Source: Dehalococcoidia bacterium (lineage in GTDB: Bacteria; Chloroflexota; Dehalococcoidia; GIF9; UBA5629). Taken from it: a DNA stretch of 6,824 nucleotides. Below, in pieces: positions 5,662 through 6,824 of this stretch. Every line of letters starts with the position of its first letter. The stretch's first letter is position 1. The notes under the pieces are model-generated. The model was not told the DNA's origin. It ran no database searches and saw only the letters and a program-made list of their open reading frames with translations. The position numbers were made by a program, and so were the translations under genes. Where the stretch lies: positions 1-6,824 of the forward strand of contig JAQTLG010000088.1 of assembly GCA_028715025.1 (NCBI GenBank), read 5' to 3'.

Positions 5662-6312
5662 TTATATGCTTCCGTTATATAATCCATGCAGAATAAATTC
5701 GGTCTGCTTCTCAATGAACTGGTCCGAAGTATAACGCCGGCCCAGCCACCAGCGCCTGAAAGCCCACATATCGCCCAGTACTATAATGGAGTGCGCGGCC
5801 AGAGCAGTATCTTTTATCTTATATATACCCTGCTGACGCCCGAGTTCGATCAACTTCTCAAATAATGAAGCGAGTACCATGTCGTTTTCCATCAGCCTCT
5901 TTCTCTGATCAGGAGGCAGATTTCTGGTTTCCTGGTGCCAGAAAAGGACTATGCTCTGCGCTTCATTGGTATACTCCATGTAAAGTCTGAGTGCACGCTT
6001 CATCGCTTCCTCCGGCTGAAGCTTGGCCAGCACCTCGGTGGTCATCCTCACAAATTCATTCGTTCCCATCACCGCAAAATCGAGAAAAGCCGTGATAATG
6101 TCATCCTTCGATTTAAAATAGTGGTACAACGTGCCTACCGTTATGCCGCTGGCCTCGGCAATATCCCGGACTCCGGTATTTAAGGTGCCCTTCCTGATAA
6201 AAAGCCCGGCGGCCGCTTTAACTATCTCCCATTTCTTGTGACCAGCCTGCTGTCCGAGCTTATCCGCCACTTCCTGATAGCTGCCCAGCATATCCAAATT
6301 TTTACTCGACAT
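5662..6312 (-). CDS. TetR/AcrR-family transcriptional regulator
   Basis: A 216-residue protein with an N-terminal TetR DNA-binding domain: KKWEIVKAAAGLFIRKG (helix 1, about residues 26-42), then the helix-turn-helix VRDIAEASGITVGTLYHYFKSKDDI (48-72), closely matching the family consensus with its YxYFxxKxxL-like end. The rest is helical and forms the ligand-binding and dimerisation domain, rich in Trp/Phe near the C-terminus (MWAFRRWWLGRR). Similar regulators near acyl-CoA genes often sense acyl-CoAs or small organic ligands, but the ligand here is unknown. The frame opens at a TTG (6333), yet the ATG at 6312 has AGGTGA 7 nt upstream and is preferred. A strong sigma70 promoter and an imperfect palindrome lie just upstream, consistent with autoregulation. 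Its place between two paralogous permeases suggests it controls one or both of them. Confidence 0.92.
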   Translation of the reverse strand: MSSKNLDMLGSYQEVADKLGQQAGHKKWEIVKAAAGLFIRKGTLNTGVRDIAEASGITVGTLYHYFKSKDDIITAFLDFAVMGTNEFVRMTTEVLAKLQPEEAMKRALRLYMEYTNEAQSIVLFWHQETRNLPPDQRKRLMENDMVLASLFEKLIELGRQQGIYKIKDTALAAHSIIVLGDMWAFRRWWLGRRYTSDQFIEKQTEFILHGLYNGSI

Positions 6313-6333
6313 TATACTCTCACCTGCGATCAA

Positions 6334-6353
6334 TCAATCAAGCGCTCGATAGA
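6334..6353. promoter_or_regulatory. Imperfect palindrome overlapping the TetR transcript start (candidate operator)
   Basis: Centred on AGCGCT (6341-6346), this 20-bp element is symmetric at 8 of 10 position pairs; the inner 14 bp, ATCAAGCGCTCGAT, break symmetry at only one pair. It begins at about the expected transcription start of the promoter at 6361-6389, where TetR-family repressors typically block transcription. Binding by the adjacent TetR protein is an inference. Confidence 0.45.
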
Positions 6354-6360
6354 CTGGTAA

Positions 6361-6389
6361 ATTTTAAAGCAGGGTGCTGGGTTTGTCAA
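6361..6389 (-). promoter_or_regulatory. Sigma70-type promoter of the tetR gene
   Basis: On the minus strand a perfect -35 TTGACA (6389-6384) is followed by a 17-nt spacer and the -10 TAAAAT (6366-6361, 5 of 6 to consensus). The predicted start near 6354 leaves a leader of about 42 nt before ATG 6312. It is the best promoter in the window and probably drives tetR and, by read-through, the APC permease. Confidence 0.8.
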
Positions 6390-6433
6390 TAGGTTATTTT
6401 GCGTATATCCGGATGGCGGAAGGGTGGCATAGG

Positions 6434-6490
6434 AAACGCCCTGCCGGGAAACAGTGGCCTGATGAAATGCCACCTGACGGCAGGGCGTTT
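6434..6490 (-). terminator. Two-tier hairpin terminator after the right-edge permease
   Basis: A perfect 13-bp outer stem, AAACGCCCTGCCG (6434-6446) against CGGCAGGGCGTTT (6478-6490), encloses a second stem, GTGGC (6454-6458) with GCCAC (6469-6473). It lies 33 nt beyond the right-edge permease stop and upstream of the tetR promoter, where a terminator is expected. In the minus direction the stem is preceded by six A and ends in only three T; read on the plus strand it is followed by six T (6488-6493). It may act in both directions, although no plus-strand gene is seen. Confidence 0.65.
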
Positions 6491-6523
6491 TTTACTTCTA
6501 TAGGATCAGATTATTCTCAAAAC

Positions 6524-6823
6524 TCAGGCTGACAGTTTCTCCTCGGCCTCCGCCAGCGTGGCATCGGCGACTTTCCGCATGTTTACGTCAAGGTCCACGC
6601 CTTTACCCTTGAGGTAAGCTCTGCGTGCCATGTACCATATTGTGCCCAGCACCAGGGTACCCACGAAGATAAGCACCACCCAGGGGAACCTGGTCGGGTC
6701 ACCATTTTCATCCATCATATCGAGGAAAATGCCCGACAATAGTATGATGCTGGAGGTAATCAGTGCGCCGATATAGGTAAACCAGCGCCAGAAGGCATTG
6801 AATTTGAACAGGGATTTCTTATA
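6524..6823 (-). CDS. APC-superfamily permease, 3' end only
   Basis: The frame is open from the right edge to the TGA at 6524 and gives the last 99 residues of a membrane transporter. It contains two C-terminal hydrophobic segments (about residues 14-35 and 48-66 of the fragment), separated by an acidic loop (DMMDENGDPT), and a charged tail ending in KVADATLAEAEEKLSA. It aligns without gaps to the last 99 residues of the complete permease at 4126-5565, with 66 identities by direct count, so the two are paralogues, probably from a tandem duplication. An internal TTG (6739) is not a start, because the homology continues upstream to the window edge. Specificity may differ from the complete copy. 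A hairpin terminator lies 33 nt downstream, so it seems to be a separate transcription unit from tetR. Confidence 0.9.
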   Translation of the reverse strand, partial: YKKSLFKFNAFWRWFTYIGALITSSIILLSGIFLDMMDENGDPTRFPWVVLIFVGTLVLGTIWYMARRAYLKGKGVDLDVNMRKVADATLAEAEEKLSA

Positions 6824-6824
6824 A

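Noticed and set aside
6313..6333. N-terminal extension of the TetR protein from TTG 6333
   Set aside because: ATG 6312 has a well-spaced AGGTGA, and the extension would overlap the leader next to the putative operator.
1..6824. CRISPR arrays, tRNA/rRNA genes, insertion sequences or attachment sites
   Set aside because: No spaced direct repeats, cloverleaf-like sequence, transposase-like frame or terminal inverted repeats were found by eye; the window is almost entirely explained by metabolic, transport and regulatory genes.

Overview
All protein-coding genes recognised in this 6.8 kb window lie on the minus strand, so transcription runs from high to low coordinates. The window looks like bacterial chromosome of moderate GC content. 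Genes are tightly packed, with strong GGAGG-type ribosome binding sites and a sigma70-type promoter. No tRNA, rRNA, transposase or CRISPR array was seen. The family mix (class III CoA-transferase, paired crotonases, an amidohydrolase-2 protein, APC permeases) is common in anaerobic or subsurface bacteria that live on organic acids, such as Chloroflexota/Dehalococcoidia, Desulfobacterota or syntrophic Firmicutes. The lineage cannot be fixed from the sequence, and this placement is a low-confidence inference.

Layout in transcription order (right to left): (1) 6823-6524, the last 99 residues of an APC-superfamily permease that begins outside the window. (2) 6523-6313, an intergenic region with a two-tier hairpin (6434-6490), a good sigma70 promoter (TTGACA-17-TAAAAT, 6361-6389) and an imperfect palindrome just downstream of it. 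(3) 6312-5662, a TetR-family regulator. (4) 5565-4126, a complete APC permease with a TTG start. It is paralogous to the truncated one: 66 of 99 aligned C-terminal residues are identical. (5) 4125-3952, an intergenic region with an 11-bp perfect GC-rich hairpin. (6) 3951 to 1, a probable five-gene operon: a class III CoA-transferase (CaiB/BaiF family), a crotonase lacking both canonical catalytic glutamates, a crotonase that keeps both, an amidohydrolase-2 family protein without the N-terminal HxH metal motif, and the start of a membrane-anchored protein cut by the window edge. Gaps in this operon are 60, 19, 19 and 30 nt.

Working model (inference): a permease brings in a carboxylate or amino-acid-like substrate, the CoA-transferase converts it to a CoA thioester, and the two crotonases carry out hydration, dehydration, isomerisation or hydrolysis on the acyl-CoA. 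The amidohydrolase-2 protein would act on a ring, amide or carboxyl group. The TetR protein probably controls its own gene and the downstream permease, and perhaps the CoA operon. The layout resembles the carnitine (cai) logic of transporter + CaiB + CaiD, but with an APC transporter and an extra amidohydrolase. The substrate cannot be named from sequence alone. The most unusual points are the divergent active sites of the second crotonase and the amidohydrolase, and the strongly conserved charged C-terminal tail shared by the two permeases.
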